NCBI RefSeq assembly: GCF_947501785.1
Contig: NZ_CANMXB010000001.1
Span: 3,476,501 to 3,540,500, forward strand
Direction: 5' to 3'
DNA: 64,000 nt
From: an uncultured Litoreibacter sp.
GTDB lineage: Bacteria > Pseudomonadota > Alphaproteobacteria > Rhodobacterales > Rhodobacteraceae
Of the stretch, positions 1-8,707 are shown one piece after another (position 1 is the first letter of the stretch; every line of letters starts with the position of its first letter). The position numbers and the translations under genes are program-made. The notes below the pieces were generated by a model. It was not told the DNA's origin and ran no database searches. It saw nothing but the letters and a program-made list of their open reading frames with translations.

Positions 1-584
1 AGGTGCGGCGCGTCGATTTTGGCGAGAACTCTCTGTTTTGGGCGGGGGCCGATACCGGCCAGGATGGCACCGGCGCAAACCGCGACGTGCGCTTTGTGAA
101 TACGGTGCGCAAAAAGACCTACCTGCTGGGGCTGATCCGGTCCGACAGCACGCGACCGATGGTCTACCGCAACGAGGATACCGGCTGGGGCTGGCCGCCT
201 TACTTCAAGCTGGATTCGTCGAATTTGCAGACCGAACTGGCTGACGCCAAAAGCACCGCGGCCGAGCCGCAATGGGTGGTGTTGACCCACTATGGCTGGC
301 GCAATGAGTTCCTGTCGATCTTCCCCAACGCCGTGGGCGTGCGTCCGATTGATGACCCCAACAAGCTGCTGATCCCCTATTTCAACATCCTGATCCTGAT
401 TATTCTGGCGGGGCTGATGCTGGGCTTTTACCGCATGACCCAATGGTTCCGGCGCGAGAAGATTGACCCGATTGTGGATTCAGCTTCCGAGACCTGGGAC
501 GGCGTTGACGCCTATGCGGATGAAAAGCGCGCAGGGTTCCGTGGCTGGCTGGACAGTTTCAAAGGCAAAGACAAGCGCTACTGA
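1..584 (+). CDS. DUF1523 family membrane-anchored protein, 3' part
   Basis: The gene is cut by the left window edge; about 193 C-terminal residues are visible in the frame whose codons start at base 3. The segments DVRFVNTV, VYRNEDTGWGWPPYFKLDSS and HYGWRNEFLSIFPNAV match what I recall of the Rhodobacterales DUF1523 family. One hydrophobic segment near residues 125-145 (LLIPYFNILILIILAGLMLG) is a membrane span, followed by a basic and acidic cytoplasmic tail. No catalytic motif is recognisable and the function is unknown. The methionine at base 3 is very probably internal, because family members have an additional N-terminal part. The assignment rests on motif resemblance. Confidence 0.75.
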   Translation, partial: VRRVDFGENSLFWAGADTGQDGTGANRDVRFVNTVRKKTYLLGLIRSDSTRPMVYRNEDTGWGWPPYFKLDSSNLQTELADAKSTAAEPQWVVLTHYGWRNEFLSIFPNAVGVRPIDDPNKLLIPYFNILILIILAGLMLGFYRMTQWFRREKIDPIVDSASETWDGVDAYADEKRAGFRGWLDSFKGKDKRY

Positions 585-622
585 ATTGTGCGCGTTCCGC
601 GCGCGTGATGTTTTGCGTTCTT

Positions 623-641
623 GGGGGAGCTTCGCTCCCCC
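623..641. terminator. GC-rich triloop hairpin at a convergent gene end
   Basis: GGGGGAGC and GCTCCCCC form a perfect 8-bp stem with loop TTC. A smaller hairpin, GCGCG-TTC-CGCGC at 590-602, precedes it. The site lies between two converging genes and is followed by the AT-rich element at 664-688, so it may terminate transcription from both sides. Confidence 0.55.
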
Positions 642-663
642 GCCACGCGGGCATCCCCCTTGA

Positions 664-688
664 GCATATTTTTGGCAGAAAGAAGCTA
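664..688 (+). repeat. AT-rich dispersed element, copy 1 (25 bp)
   Basis: The element begins GCATATTTTTGGCAGAAAG and continues AAGCTA. All 25 bases recur exactly in reverse orientation at 18282-18306, and with one mismatch over the first 23 bases at 37570-37592. All three copies sit just downstream of stop codons. The T-run after a GC-rich hairpin fits a terminator tail, but the conserved GGCAGAAAGAAGC part is not explained by that. Confidence 0.75.
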
Positions 689-698
689 TTCGCAGCCC

Positions 699-3002
699 TT
701 ATTCGCCGTAGGGGATCCAGATGTTTTTGACCTCAGTGGCCGCCGCCAGCATGTCTTTGCTATCCGGGATCTGCGGAGCAATCAGCGTTCGTTTGAGGTT
801 GCTGGTGGACTTGGCCTCGATGATTTGTGCGAGGTCAGTTGAGGAAAAACTCCACATTGCATCCACGTCCATATGCGCGGCCATATGCGGTGCAAGCTCC
901 GCGTGGCTGCCGGTGAGGATGTTGGCCACGCCGGCGGGCATGTCGGAGGTTTCCAGCACTTGGATAAAATCGGTCGCGGCCAGCGGGAAGGGCTCGGAGG
1001 CGGCGAGGATCACGCGGTTGCCCATGGCGATAGCCGGGGCGAGCGTACCGATCAGGCCTGCGAGCGGTGCATCGTCGGGGCAAAGCGCCGCGATCACGCC
1101 GACCGGTTCCTTCATCGCCAAAGCGACACCGCGAATTGGGACACCGTGCACTTGCCCATCGTATTTGTCGGCCCAAGCGGCGTAAGTGAATAGGGTGGAG
1201 ATCGCGGTTTCGACCTCTTTTGCGCCGTTCTTGCCGGTCAGGGCCTTTAGTCGCGCCTCAAACTCATCCGCGCGGGTGGCGAGGTTCTCGGCTAGGTAGT
1301 ATAGGATTTGCGCGCGCAGGTGGCCGGTGGTCTTGGACCACGCTTTGGCGGAATGCGCAGCCTCAACCGCATTGCGCAGGTCCTTGCGGTTGGCGAGGCT
1401 GACCTCGCCCAGCGCATGGCCCTTCGGCCCGTAGACCATCCGGGAATAACCGCCATCAGGACGCGCCTGCTTGCCACCGATATAGAGCTTGGCGGTGCGA
1501 TCTACGCCATCGCTGGGGGTGCCGTCGCCGGTGAAGGCTGTAACCGGTTTTGCCGGCTTGTCCTGCGCCTTCGCGCGGGTGTAGCCCGCCAACCCTTCCC
1601 AGCCGCCTTCGCGCCCGAAGCCGCTTTCGCGGACCCCGCCAAAGCCTGCGGCCGCGTCCATCATGTTGGTGCCGTTGATCCAGACGATGCCTGCCGCCAG
1701 CTTGGGCGCGATGTCCAACGCCAGGTTGATGTTCTCGCTCCACACCGTCGCGGCCAGCCCGTAGCGGGTGTCATTGGCGATTTGCACGGCCTCCGCAGGG
1801 GTGCGGAAGGTGGCGGAGACCAGCACGGGCCCGAAGATTTCCTCCTGCATCAGGGGCGATGCGCTGTGCAATCCGGTGATCAATGTCGGCGGGTAGAAGC
1901 AGCCGTCGGGCGCCTCTGTTTGGAAGGTCTCGCCTTCGGGGTTGCCCTCTACCATGCCCTTGATCGCAGCCAATTGCACAGGGTCCACAATCGCGCCCAC
2001 GTCGATGCATTTGTCCAACGGGTCGCCGATGCGCAGGCCTTGCATGCGGGTTTTAAGCTTGGCGTAGAAGCGGTCCGCGATGCCTTCCTGGACCAGCAGC
2101 CGCGAGCCTGCGCAGCAGACTTGGCCCTGGTTGAACCAGATGGCGTCGACCAGCCCTTCGACGGCGCTGTCCAAATCTGCGTCGTCGAAAACGATGTAGG
2201 GGGATTTGCCGCCCAATTCCAAACTGAGCGCCTTGCCGGAGCCTGCTGTGGCCTCCCGAATTTTGCGCCCAACGGCGGTGGAGCCGGTGAAGGCCACCTT
2301 GTCCACGTCGCTTGCCACGATCATTTCGCCCACGCGGCCGTCGCCGGTGACGATGTTGACGACGCCGTCCGGCACGCCGGCTGCCGCGCAAATCTCGGCG
2401 AAAACCATGGCCGACAGGGATGTGTATTCGGCGGGTTTCAGCACCACCGTGTTGCCCATCGCCAGCGCTGGCGCGATTTTCCAGGCCAGCATCAGCAGCG
2501 GGAAGTTCCACGGGATGATTTGGCCGCAGACGCCAAGCGCTTCGCGGTCGGGCAGCTCGCCGTCCATCAGCTGGGCAAAGCCTGCGTGGTGGTAGAAATG
2601 GCGGATTGCCAGAGGCACGTCGATGTCGCGGCTCTCCCGGATCGGTTTGCCGTTATCGAGGCTTTCCATAACCGCCAGAAGGCGGCTGTTCTTTTGCAAT
2701 CCACGTGCAATGGCGTAAAGCACGCGGGCGCGGCGTTCGCCGTCTTTGGCCCATGCGGGCTGCGCCTTTCGGGCGGCTTTGACCGCCGCTTCAACGTCTT
2801 CGGCCGTCGCCTGCGTCACACCCGCCAGCTTCTCTCCCGTGGCGGGGTTGTTGCTGTCGAAATCGTCGCGCAACGGTCCCCATTTGCCGCCAATGTAATG
2901 CCCGGCAATGCCGCCGCGATCAGTCAGCCATGTCAGCGCCTCAGACGCGCTTTCGGGGGCGGGGCCATACTCCATCGTCTCGAATTTTTCTTTGACAGTC
3001 AT
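699..3002 (-). CDS. ALDH16-type two-domain aldehyde dehydrogenase
   Basis: Predicted NAD(P)-dependent aldehyde oxidation. The 767 residues exceed the usual 480-500 of the superfamily. Residues about 30-480 form a complete domain with the NAD-site region IIPWNFPLLMLAWKIAPAL, the general-base segment LELGGKSP and the nucleophile segment GQVCCAG. Residues about 500-767 form a second, shorter ALDH-like domain (KEPVGVIAALCPDDAP, LAPAIAMGNRV) in which neither the catalytic cysteine motif nor ELGGK is visible. This is the ALDH16 arrangement; a bacterial ALDH16 from the related genus Loktanella has, as I recall, been characterised. The gene starts 3 bases after deoC, so it is probably in one operon with it and may oxidise the acetaldehyde released by the aldolase (inference). 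Confidence 0.88.
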   Translation of the reverse strand: MTVKEKFETMEYGPAPESASEALTWLTDRGGIAGHYIGGKWGPLRDDFDSNNPATGEKLAGVTQATAEDVEAAVKAARKAQPAWAKDGERRARVLYAIARGLQKNSRLLAVMESLDNGKPIRESRDIDVPLAIRHFYHHAGFAQLMDGELPDREALGVCGQIIPWNFPLLMLAWKIAPALAMGNTVVLKPAEYTSLSAMVFAEICAAAGVPDGVVNIVTGDGRVGEMIVASDVDKVAFTGSTAVGRKIREATAGSGKALSLELGGKSPYIVFDDADLDSAVEGLVDAIWFNQGQVCCAGSRLLVQEGIADRFYAKLKTRMQGLRIGDPLDKCIDVGAIVDPVQLAAIKGMVEGNPEGETFQTEAPDGCFYPPTLITGLHSASPLMQEEIFGPVLVSATFRTPAEAVQIANDTRYGLAATVWSENINLALDIAPKLAAGIVWINGTNMMDAAAGFGGVRESGFGREGGWEGLAGYTRAKAQDKPAKPVTAFTGDGTPSDGVDRTAKLYIGGKQARPDGGYSRMVYGPKGHALGEVSLANRKDLRNAVEAAHSAKAWSKTTGHLRAQILYYLAENLATRADEFEARLKALTGKNGAKEVETAISTLFTYAAWADKYDGQVHGVPIRGVALAMKEPVGVIAALCPDDAPLAGLIGTLAPAIAMGNRVILAASEPFPLAATDFIQVLETSDMPAGVANILTGSHAELAPHMAAHMDVDAMWSFSSTDLAQIIEAKSTSNLKRTLIAPQIPDSKDMLAAATEVKNIWIPYGE

Positions 3003-3005
3003 AAC

Positions 3006-3998
3006 TTATCCCATCGGATGGCGGTAAGAGGCGGAGTAGGCGCCCGTCACGTGGTGCTCCAACTGCCGCTCGATATCGTTCAGTAGCGACGAGGCTCCGA
3101 AGCGGAAGAGGTCGGGCTGTAGCCAACGGTCGCCCAGCTCGTCTTTCATCAGCGCCAGATAGGTGATCGCGTCCTTGGCCTTGGAAATGCCGCCCGCCGG
3201 TTTGTAGCCCACATAGTAGCCCGTCGCGTCGAAATAGTCGCGGATGGCGCGGATCATCACCAGCGAAACGGGCAGCGTCGCGTTCACGCTTTCCTTGCCG
3301 GTGGAGGTCTTGATGAAATCCGCCCCCGCCATCATGCAAATCAGCGAGGCGCGGGCCACATTGCGCAACGACCCCAGCTCGCCTGTGGCCAGAATGGCCT
3401 TCACATGGGCGTCTCCGCAGGCGGCGCGGAACTCTTTCATCTCGTCATAAAGCGCCTGCCAGTTTTGCGTCAGGACGTGGCGGCGGGAGATGACGATGTC
3501 GATCTCGCGCGCGCCCAGTTGCACGCTTTCCTCAATCTCGGCGACGCGCAGATGGAACGGCGACAAGCCCGCAGGGAAGCCGGTCGACACAGCCGCCACT
3601 GGAATGCCCGAGCCGTGCAAGGCTGAAACCGCAGTGGGGATCATGTCGTGATAGACGCAGACCGCGCCGGTGGTCAGCCCGTCCATGCCAAGCCGGTCCA
3701 TGATGTCGGCCCGAACTGGTTGGCGCGCTTTGGCGCACAAGCGGCGCACCCGGCCCGCCGTGTCGTCGCCCGACAAGGTGGTCAAATCAATGCAGGTCAC
3801 GGCCTTCAGCAGCCAGGCCGCCTGAAACTCCTTTTTCACCGACCGCCGGCCCGGCAGGGTCTTCGCCCGCCGCTCGATCGCCGAGGTGTTTGCCTGCACC
3901 CGCGCGACCCAATCAAGGTCCAGCGCCATGCCGGGGTTGCGCGCCAGATGCACTTGCGGCAGCTGCGCGGTTTGGATGTTCGTAACCGTGTCTGTCAT
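3006..3998 (-). CDS. deoC: Deoxyribose-phosphate aldolase
   Basis: Cleaves 2-deoxyribose 5-phosphate to glyceraldehyde 3-phosphate and acetaldehyde in deoxynucleoside catabolism. The Schiff-base segment ADFIKTSTGKES is present, as is the KAILATGEL strand. The product is 330 residues, longer than the 250-260 of the E. coli type, mainly because of an N-terminal extension of about 80 residues. The start at 3998 (MTDTVTN) was chosen over an in-frame start at 4070 because the extra 24 residues have no family character; no strong ribosome binding site decides it. It is the first gene of a probable deoC-aldehyde dehydrogenase operon and diverges from rpe across 114 bases. Confidence 0.93.
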   Translation of the reverse strand: MTDTVTNIQTAQLPQVHLARNPGMALDLDWVARVQANTSAIERRAKTLPGRRSVKKEFQAAWLLKAVTCIDLTTLSGDDTAGRVRRLCAKARQPVRADIMDRLGMDGLTTGAVCVYHDMIPTAVSALHGSGIPVAAVSTGFPAGLSPFHLRVAEIEESVQLGAREIDIVISRRHVLTQNWQALYDEMKEFRAACGDAHVKAILATGELGSLRNVARASLICMMAGADFIKTSTGKESVNATLPVSLVMIRAIRDYFDATGYYVGYKPAGGISKAKDAITYLALMKDELGDRWLQPDLFRFGASSLLNDIERQLEHHVTGAYSASYRHPMG

Positions 3999-4112
3999 GG
4001 CCAAAACCGTGTCATGCCCAGCGCCCAAGCGCAAGACGGCCCTCGCGGAAACGGCGGTTTTCAAACGCATCGCGGGGCGCTAGGAACAACCTATCACAAA
4101 GGGGATTCTGCC

Positions 4113-4793
4113 ATGACTTTCGACCGCTCCGTCAAAATCGCGCCGTCCATCCTGTCGGCGGACTTCGCCAATTTCGGGCTGGAATGCGAGGCCATAGAGG
4201 CGCAAGGCGCGGACTGGGTGCATGTCGATGTGATGGACGGCCATTTTGTGCCCAACATCACCTTCGGGCCCGCCACCTGCAAGGCCATCCGCCCGCATAT
4301 CAAGACGGTGATGGACGTGCATCTGATGATTGCCCCCGTCGATCCCTATATCGCGGCGTTTGCCGAAGCCGGCGCCGACGTCATAACCGCCCATGTCGAG
4401 GCCGGCCCCCACATTCACCGCACCCTGCAAGCCATTCGCGGGGCAGGGGCCAAAGCGGGGCTGGCGCTGAACCCCGGCACGGATCTCGATAGCGTGGACT
4501 ACCTGCTCGATATGGTCGATCTGGTTTGCATTATGACCGTGAACCCCGGCTTTGGTGGGCAGAAATTCATCCATAGCCAAGTTGAAAAGGTCCGCAAGCT
4601 GCGCGCCATGATCGGGGATCGCCCCATCCACATCGAAATCGACGGCGGCGTTACACCTGAAACGGCACCTCTGGTGGTGGAGGCTGGGGCAGATGTGCTT
4701 GTCGCAGGCTCCGCCGTGTTCAAAGGCGGCAGCGTGTCGAACCCCGCGCCTTACGGCGACAACATCAAAGCGATCCGCGCCGCTGCCAGCTAG
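4113..4793 (+). CDS. rpe: Ribulose-phosphate 3-epimerase
   Basis: Interconverts ribulose 5-phosphate and xylulose 5-phosphate in the pentose phosphate and Calvin pathways. The 226-residue protein has the expected TIM-barrel markers: KIAPSILSADF at the N-terminus, the metal and acid/base strand VHVDVMDGHFVPN, the VMDVHLMI strand, MTVNPGFGGQKF and the phosphate-binding VAGSAVFKG near the C-terminus. The start at 4113 gives the standard family N-terminus; an AAGGGG sequence lies about 8 bases upstream. The last four bases overlap the end of the converging serine hydrolase gene. It diverges from deoC, so two pentose-phosphate genes share a promoter region. Confidence 0.97.
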   Translation: MTFDRSVKIAPSILSADFANFGLECEAIEAQGADWVHVDVMDGHFVPNITFGPATCKAIRPHIKTVMDVHLMIAPVDPYIAAFAEAGADVITAHVEAGPHIHRTLQAIRGAGAKAGLALNPGTDLDSVDYLLDMVDLVCIMTVNPGFGGQKFIHSQVEKVRKLRAMIGDRPIHIEIDGGVTPETAPLVVEAGADVLVAGSAVFKGGSVSNPAPYGDNIKAIRAAAS

Positions 4794-5839
4794 TCGGCCA
4801 GCTTTGCGCGGATGATCGGGGCAAGGTGCTCTTCGACCACCTTCACGGCCAATTGCCAGTCATTGGGCTGGTTGTAATTGCCCGCGTAGACGACCAGCAC
4901 CAAATCCAGCCCCTTGTTGACCGAGAAACGCTGCCCGCCATTGCCAAATCCCGCCGACCAAGGCGGCGGGTTGCCGGGTGGCATGTACCAGAAATAGCCG
5001 TAATCCAGTTCAAACCCGGTCGATGTTTTGCGCGACAGTGCCGTCTCGATCCAGTCGGCGGGAACCACCTGCGTGCCGTCATAAACGCCGCCGTCAATCA
5101 GCATCTGGCCGATCTTCGCCAGATCAGGGGCGCGCAGCCGCAGCCCTGATGCCGCCGAGGGCACGCCGTCCCAACCGACCCATTCAAACGTTTCAATGCC
5201 CAGCGGACCAAACAGCGTCTCTTTGGCGAAGGCGTCCAGCCGCATGCCGGACCCGTCTTCTATCAGCTTGCCGATGATGGTCGTGGCCCCGCCGTTGTAA
5301 TTCCAAATCTTGCCCGGCTCCGTCACCATGGGGCGGTCCAGCACGAAGCGGTAGCGGTCATCGGCGCGTTCCATCGCGATCTCGCTGTTGGCGGGGTCGG
5401 TGTAGGGCAGGTTCTCGTTCCACTCCGTCCCCATCCGCATGGTCAGCGCGTCCTCAATGGTGATCGCGGCCCGCACGGGGTCTTCCAGCAGGTCTTCGTA
5501 ATCCGGGAACTGCGCCACCAGGGGCGCGTCAACGGGCGGCACAAGGCCGTCTTCCAAGGCGATACCATAGAGCAATGCGGTGATGCTCTTGGTCACTGAC
5601 CGCAGGTCATGCACCGTGTCCGGCCCATGGCTTTGCACGCCAAGCGGCGCGCCCCAGGCCTCATCCTCACCTTCGAAATAGGCGTCCATAATCACCTCGC
5701 CGCCCATGCGCAAATGCACGCTGTGCAGGCCGCTCAACTCACCGGCGTCGAAGGCGGCGCGCAAGGACTGGTCATGCGTGTCGGCGGCGGCCATCGTGCC
5801 GAGCAACAGTGCAGACATGAAGGTGAGAAAGCGGGTCAA
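4790..5839 (-). CDS. Secreted serine hydrolase, beta-lactamase/class C PBP family
   Basis: The 349-residue protein begins with a signal peptide (FLTFMSALLLGTMAAADT, cleavage likely near residue 20), so it should act in the periplasm. The motif SVTK at about residues 84-87 supplies the nucleophilic serine and lysine of the SxxK family; WNYNGG corresponds to the YxN motif and FGNGGQ to the third (KTG/HTG-like) motif. This is the esterase/EstB-like branch of the family rather than a proven beta-lactamase. Substrate unknown. The gene lies 61 bases downstream of a small hypothetical gene on the same strand and ends overlapping rpe by four bases. Confidence 0.88.
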   Translation of the reverse strand: MTRFLTFMSALLLGTMAAADTHDQSLRAAFDAGELSGLHSVHLRMGGEVIMDAYFEGEDEAWGAPLGVQSHGPDTVHDLRSVTKSITALLYGIALEDGLVPPVDAPLVAQFPDYEDLLEDPVRAAITIEDALTMRMGTEWNENLPYTDPANSEIAMERADDRYRFVLDRPMVTEPGKIWNYNGGATTIIGKLIEDGSGMRLDAFAKETLFGPLGIETFEWVGWDGVPSAASGLRLRAPDLAKIGQMLIDGGVYDGTQVVPADWIETALSRKTSTGFELDYGYFWYMPPGNPPPWSAGFGNGGQRFSVNKGLDLVLVVYAGNYNQPNDWQLAVKVVEEHLAPIIRAKLAD

Positions 5840-5900
5840 GGTTCGACCTCCGGCAATGTATGATCTGGAAGATGGTATCAGGGCATGTTCGGTCGTGCCA

Positions 5901-6245
5901 CTAATTCCGCGTGGCTACAAAAAAGGGGTCCTCTTCCCGCCAATAGGTCAACAGGCTGCGTCCGGTTGGGGCGGATGCGCCCCGCGTTTCCAAGGCAAAC
6001 AGGTCCGCGGCGAGAAGGGATGCCATGCGCAAAGTCTGGCCGACCTCGCTGTGTTCCGCGGCATCGCCGTCAAACACCCGTTCGATCGCATGGGCGGCGC
6101 TGACCAGGACGAAGACCAGTTGCAATCCGCTGACATCCGGCCACCTGCGCGCCAGGTCAGCAACGGCAGAACGCGGCCCATCCGGACCGTCAGAGACCCG
6201 CGCGATTGCAAAATCGACCATGTCATCGATTTGTTTCAGGCCCAA
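5901..6245 (-). CDS. Hypothetical 114-residue protein
   Basis: Not recognised. The reading frame has the composition of a real soluble, mostly helical protein, with a hydrophobic helix around GLQLVFVLVSAAHAIERVF and a C-terminal LLTYWREEDPFF. No signal peptide or metal motif is seen. The longest frame starts at TTG (6245) with AGCGGG just upstream; an ATG at 6221 is the alternative. It lies upstream of the serine hydrolase on the same strand and may be cotranscribed with it. Opposite-strand frames here lack protein-like character. Confidence 0.55.
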   Translation of the reverse strand: MGLKQIDDMVDFAIARVSDGPDGPRSAVADLARRWPDVSGLQLVFVLVSAAHAIERVFDGDAAEHSEVGQTLRMASLLAADLFALETRGASAPTGRSLLTYWREEDPFFVATRN

Positions 6246-6308
6246 TCTACCCGCTTTCTGACGTACTGGTTATTTCTGCTGCCGGGCCGGCAGGTTGCTC
6301 GGGCGGTA

Positions 6309-6322
6309 GTAGAACATTCTAC
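6309..6322. promoter_or_regulatory. Palindrome upstream of the ABC exporter operon
   Basis: GTAGAACATTCTAC is a perfect 6-bp inverted repeat with a 2-base spacer, about 100 bases upstream of the exporter start. Its size and position would suit a dimeric repressor, but no known box is matched. Confidence 0.25.
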
Positions 6323-6425
6323 ACGGCCCTTGGGAATGAGTTTTTGGCCGCAAATTCGCACAACAGTTGCGGCTTTCACATAGCCGTGAGCGGCAGTAGG
6401 TTGCCGCGTGAAGAGGAGACGCATT

Positions 6426-7352
6426 ATGGCGGGTATTGTCTCGGTCAATCAGCTGGTCAAAACATATGATGGCGGGTTCCAGGCCCTGAAATCGGTGTCT
6501 CTGGACATCGAGGACGGCGAAATTCTGGCGCTGCTTGGCCCAAACGGGGCTGGGAAAACCACATTGATTTCAGTGATTTGTGGTATGGTGAACCCCACCA
6601 GCGGCACAGTGTCGGTTGGTGGGCATGACATCATCACCGATTTCCGCGCGGCGCGGCAGCTGATCGGGTTGGTCCCGCAAGAGATTAATCTCGAGCCGTT
6701 CGAGAAGGTGATCAACACAGTGCGATTCACCCGCGGGCTGTTTGGCAAACCCCGTGACGATGCCATGCTGGAAAAAATTCTGCGCCAGCTTTCGCTCTGG
6801 GACAAGAAGGACAGCCGCATCATGGAGCTGTCCGGCGGCATGAAACGCCGGGTTCTGATTGCCAAGGCGCTCAGCCACGAGCCGCGCGTGCTATTTCTGG
6901 ATGAGCCGACCGCGGGTGTCGATGTCGAGCTACGCAAAGACATGTGGGACATCGTGCGCGACCTGAAGGAGGATGGCGTCACCATCATCCTGACCACGCA
7001 TTACATCGAGGAAGCGGAGGCGATTGCCGACCGCGTCGGCGTCATCTCCAAGGGCGAAATTCTGCTGGTCAAAGAGAAAGCCGCGCTCATGGCGCAGATG
7101 GGCCGCAAGGAATTGGAAATCGAATTGCAATCGCCACTGACCGAAGTCCCGGCAGCGCTCGCGGATTACGCGCTTTGCGTGGGCGACAGTGGCCGCAGCT
7201 TGATTTACAGCTACGACACCAGCGCCGAGCGGACCGGCATCACCAAGCTGCTCAGCGATCTGGCGGCAGCCGGGTTGGTGATGAAAGACGTCGCCACGCG
7301 GCAATCGTCTCTGGAAGACATATTCGTCGGGCTGGTGGAGGATGCACAATGA
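6426..7352 (+). CDS. ABC-2 type exporter, ATP-binding protein
   Basis: The nucleotide-binding subunit of an exporter of the CcmA/NodI/DrrA type, 308 residues. Walker A GPNGAGKT lies at 38-45, the signature LSGGM at 135-139, Walker B VLFLDEP at 155-161 and the H-loop in [13 protein letters not shown]-terminal extension of about 90 residues is typical of the subfamily. The start at 6426 is chosen because AGAGGAGA lies about 7 bases upstream; a start 18 bases earlier would overlap that site. The stop overlaps the permease start (ATGA), so the two are translationally coupled. Substrate unknown; the order ATPase-permease also occurs in multidrug and polysaccharide exporters. Confidence 0.93.
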   Translation: MAGIVSVNQLVKTYDGGFQALKSVSLDIEDGEILALLGPNGAGKTTLISVICGMVNPTSGTVSVGGHDIITDFRAARQLIGLVPQEINLEPFEKVINTVRFTRGLFGKPRDDAMLEKILRQLSLWDKKDSRIMELSGGMKRRVLIAKALSHEPRVLFLDEPTAGVDVELRKDMWDIVRDLKEDGVTIILTTHYIEEAEAIADRVGVISKGEILLVKEKAALMAQMGRKELEIELQSPLTEVPAALADYALCVGDSGRSLIYSYDTSAERTGITKLLSDLAAAGLVMKDVATRQSSLEDIFVGLVEDAQ

Positions 7353-8110
7353 ACATGCAAGCAATCAGGGCAATCTATGTCTTTGAAATGGCGCGGTTCT
7401 TCCGCACGCTGACGCAAAGCTTCGTGTCGCCGGTGCTGTCCACGTCGCTTTACTTTGTGGTGTTTGGAACCGCGATCGGCAGCCGCATCGAAAGCGTCGA
7501 GGGCGTCAGCTACGGCGCCTTCATCGTGCCCGGCCTCATTATGCTGTCGGTGATGACGCAGGCCACGGCGAACGCGTCTTTCGGCATCTATTTCCCGAAA
7601 TTCATCGGCACGATATACGAGCTGCTATCCGCTCCGGTTTCCTTCCTGGAGATTGTGATCGGCTATGTCGGCGCCGCGGCGACAAAGGCGCTTTTCATCG
7701 GCTGCGTCATCTTCGGGACCGCCTTCTTTTTTGTTGATCTGCAAATCGCGCATCCCGTGGCGATGGTCGCCTTCTTGGTGCTCACCTGTTTCAGCTTTGC
7801 ACTGCTGGGCTTCATCATCGGCATCTGGGCGCAGAACTTCGAGCAATTGCAGCTGATCCCGCTGCTGGTGATCACGCCCTTGGTGTTCCTTGGGGGCTCG
7901 TTCTATTCGATCTCGATGTTGCCGCCGGTCTGGCAGACGATCACCATGTTCAACCCGGTGGTGTACCTGATCTCGGGCTTCCGCTGGGCGTTCTTTGGGA
8001 CGGCGGATGTGCCCATCGGGCTCAGCCTGTTCGCAATCGCTCTGTTTACGGGCGGCTGCATTGCGGTGATCGGATGGATTTTCAAGACCGGGTACCGCAT
8101 CAAGAGTTGA
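7349..8110 (+). CDS. ABC-2 type exporter, permease
   Basis: The membrane subunit (253 residues) of the exporter encoded just upstream. Hydrophobic segments cluster around residues 35-55, 60-80, 105-130, 140-165, 172-195 and 225-248, the six-span pattern of ABC-2 permeases. The segment [17 protein letters not shown] followed by [13 protein letters not shown] is typical of the family's C-terminal half. The start codon overlaps the ATPase stop by four bases. One permease gene is present, so the transporter is presumably a homodimer with two ATPase copies. Confidence 0.92.
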   Translation: MNMQAIRAIYVFEMARFFRTLTQSFVSPVLSTSLYFVVFGTAIGSRIESVEGVSYGAFIVPGLIMLSVMTQATANASFGIYFPKFIGTIYELLSAPVSFLEIVIGYVGAAATKALFIGCVIFGTAFFFVDLQIAHPVAMVAFLVLTCFSFALLGFIIGIWAQNFEQLQLIPLLVITPLVFLGGSFYSISMLPPVWQTITMFNPVVYLISGFRWAFFGTADVPIGLSLFAIALFTGGCIAVIGWIFKTGYRIKS

Positions 8111-8166
8111 TCCCGCGTGAATGTGGTTTCGGGTAAAAGAGGGGAGCAACCAACCGGAGGCTTTCC

Positions 8167-8649
8167 ATGTCCGACACCACATCTCCCCTGAGCCCACGCG
8201 GCATTCTGATGCTCATGCTGGCGGGCGCGCTGGCCACGGCGGCCTTTGATATCTACGGGCAGGTGATCAGCCCTGCCTTGGGCGGGTCGCGGCTTGCGCC
8301 GGTCCCGCTGGCAGGCTCGGTCTGGCGCGCGATTGCGGGCTTCCCGTCAAAAGAAATGGCCGAGTTGCTGCATTACACCGCAGGCGTCATCGGCTATCCG
8401 CTGGGCTTCGCGCTGGTCGCGCGGCCCCTTTGGCAAAAGATTGCACCCGCCGTGCCGTGGTGGGCCGTCGCCGTGGCGTTCGGCTGTGCGCAATGGGTGT
8501 TTGCGCTCTATATCATGGCGCATCTGGTGGCGGGGCAGCCGGCCTTCTTAGGCTGGACCGGCATCACATGGGCGGCACTGTGGGGGCACATCGTCTATGC
8601 GCTGGTGGCCATCGGCGTCAGCAATCACTTTGCTCTGGTGCGGCGTTAG
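8167..8649 (+). CDS. Hypothetical integral membrane protein
   Basis: A 160-residue protein with four predicted membrane spans (about 13-33, 62-82, 92-115 and 130-152). ACCGGAGG lies about 8 bases before the ATG at 8167. Conserved-looking polar residues inside the spans include HYTAG and the IMAHL segment. No family was recognised. It follows the exporter permease by 56 bases on the same strand and could be the third gene of that operon. A tandem hairpin array begins six bases after its stop. Confidence 0.75.
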   Translation: MSDTTSPLSPRGILMLMLAGALATAAFDIYGQVISPALGGSRLAPVPLAGSVWRAIAGFPSKEMAELLHYTAGVIGYPLGFALVARPLWQKIAPAVPWWAVAVAFGCAQWVFALYIMAHLVAGQPAFLGWTGITWAALWGHIVYALVAIGVSNHFALVRR

Positions 8650-8654
8650 CCGCC

Positions 8655-8700
8655 CAAATCCTCGAGGAGGATTTGAATTCAGAGTTTCTTCGAAACTCTG
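8655..8700. repeat. Tandem triloop hairpins, array of two
   Basis: Hairpin 1 (8655-8675) is CAAATCCTC, loop GAG, GAGGATTTG. Hairpin 2 (8680-8700) is CAGAGTTTC, loop TTC, GAAACTCTG. Both have perfect 9-bp stems and three-base loops, and the centres are 25 bp apart. The first stem is identical to the one at 14129-14149. The array fills the gap between two converging genes. Confidence 0.8.
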
Positions 8701-8707
8701 CCCCGCG

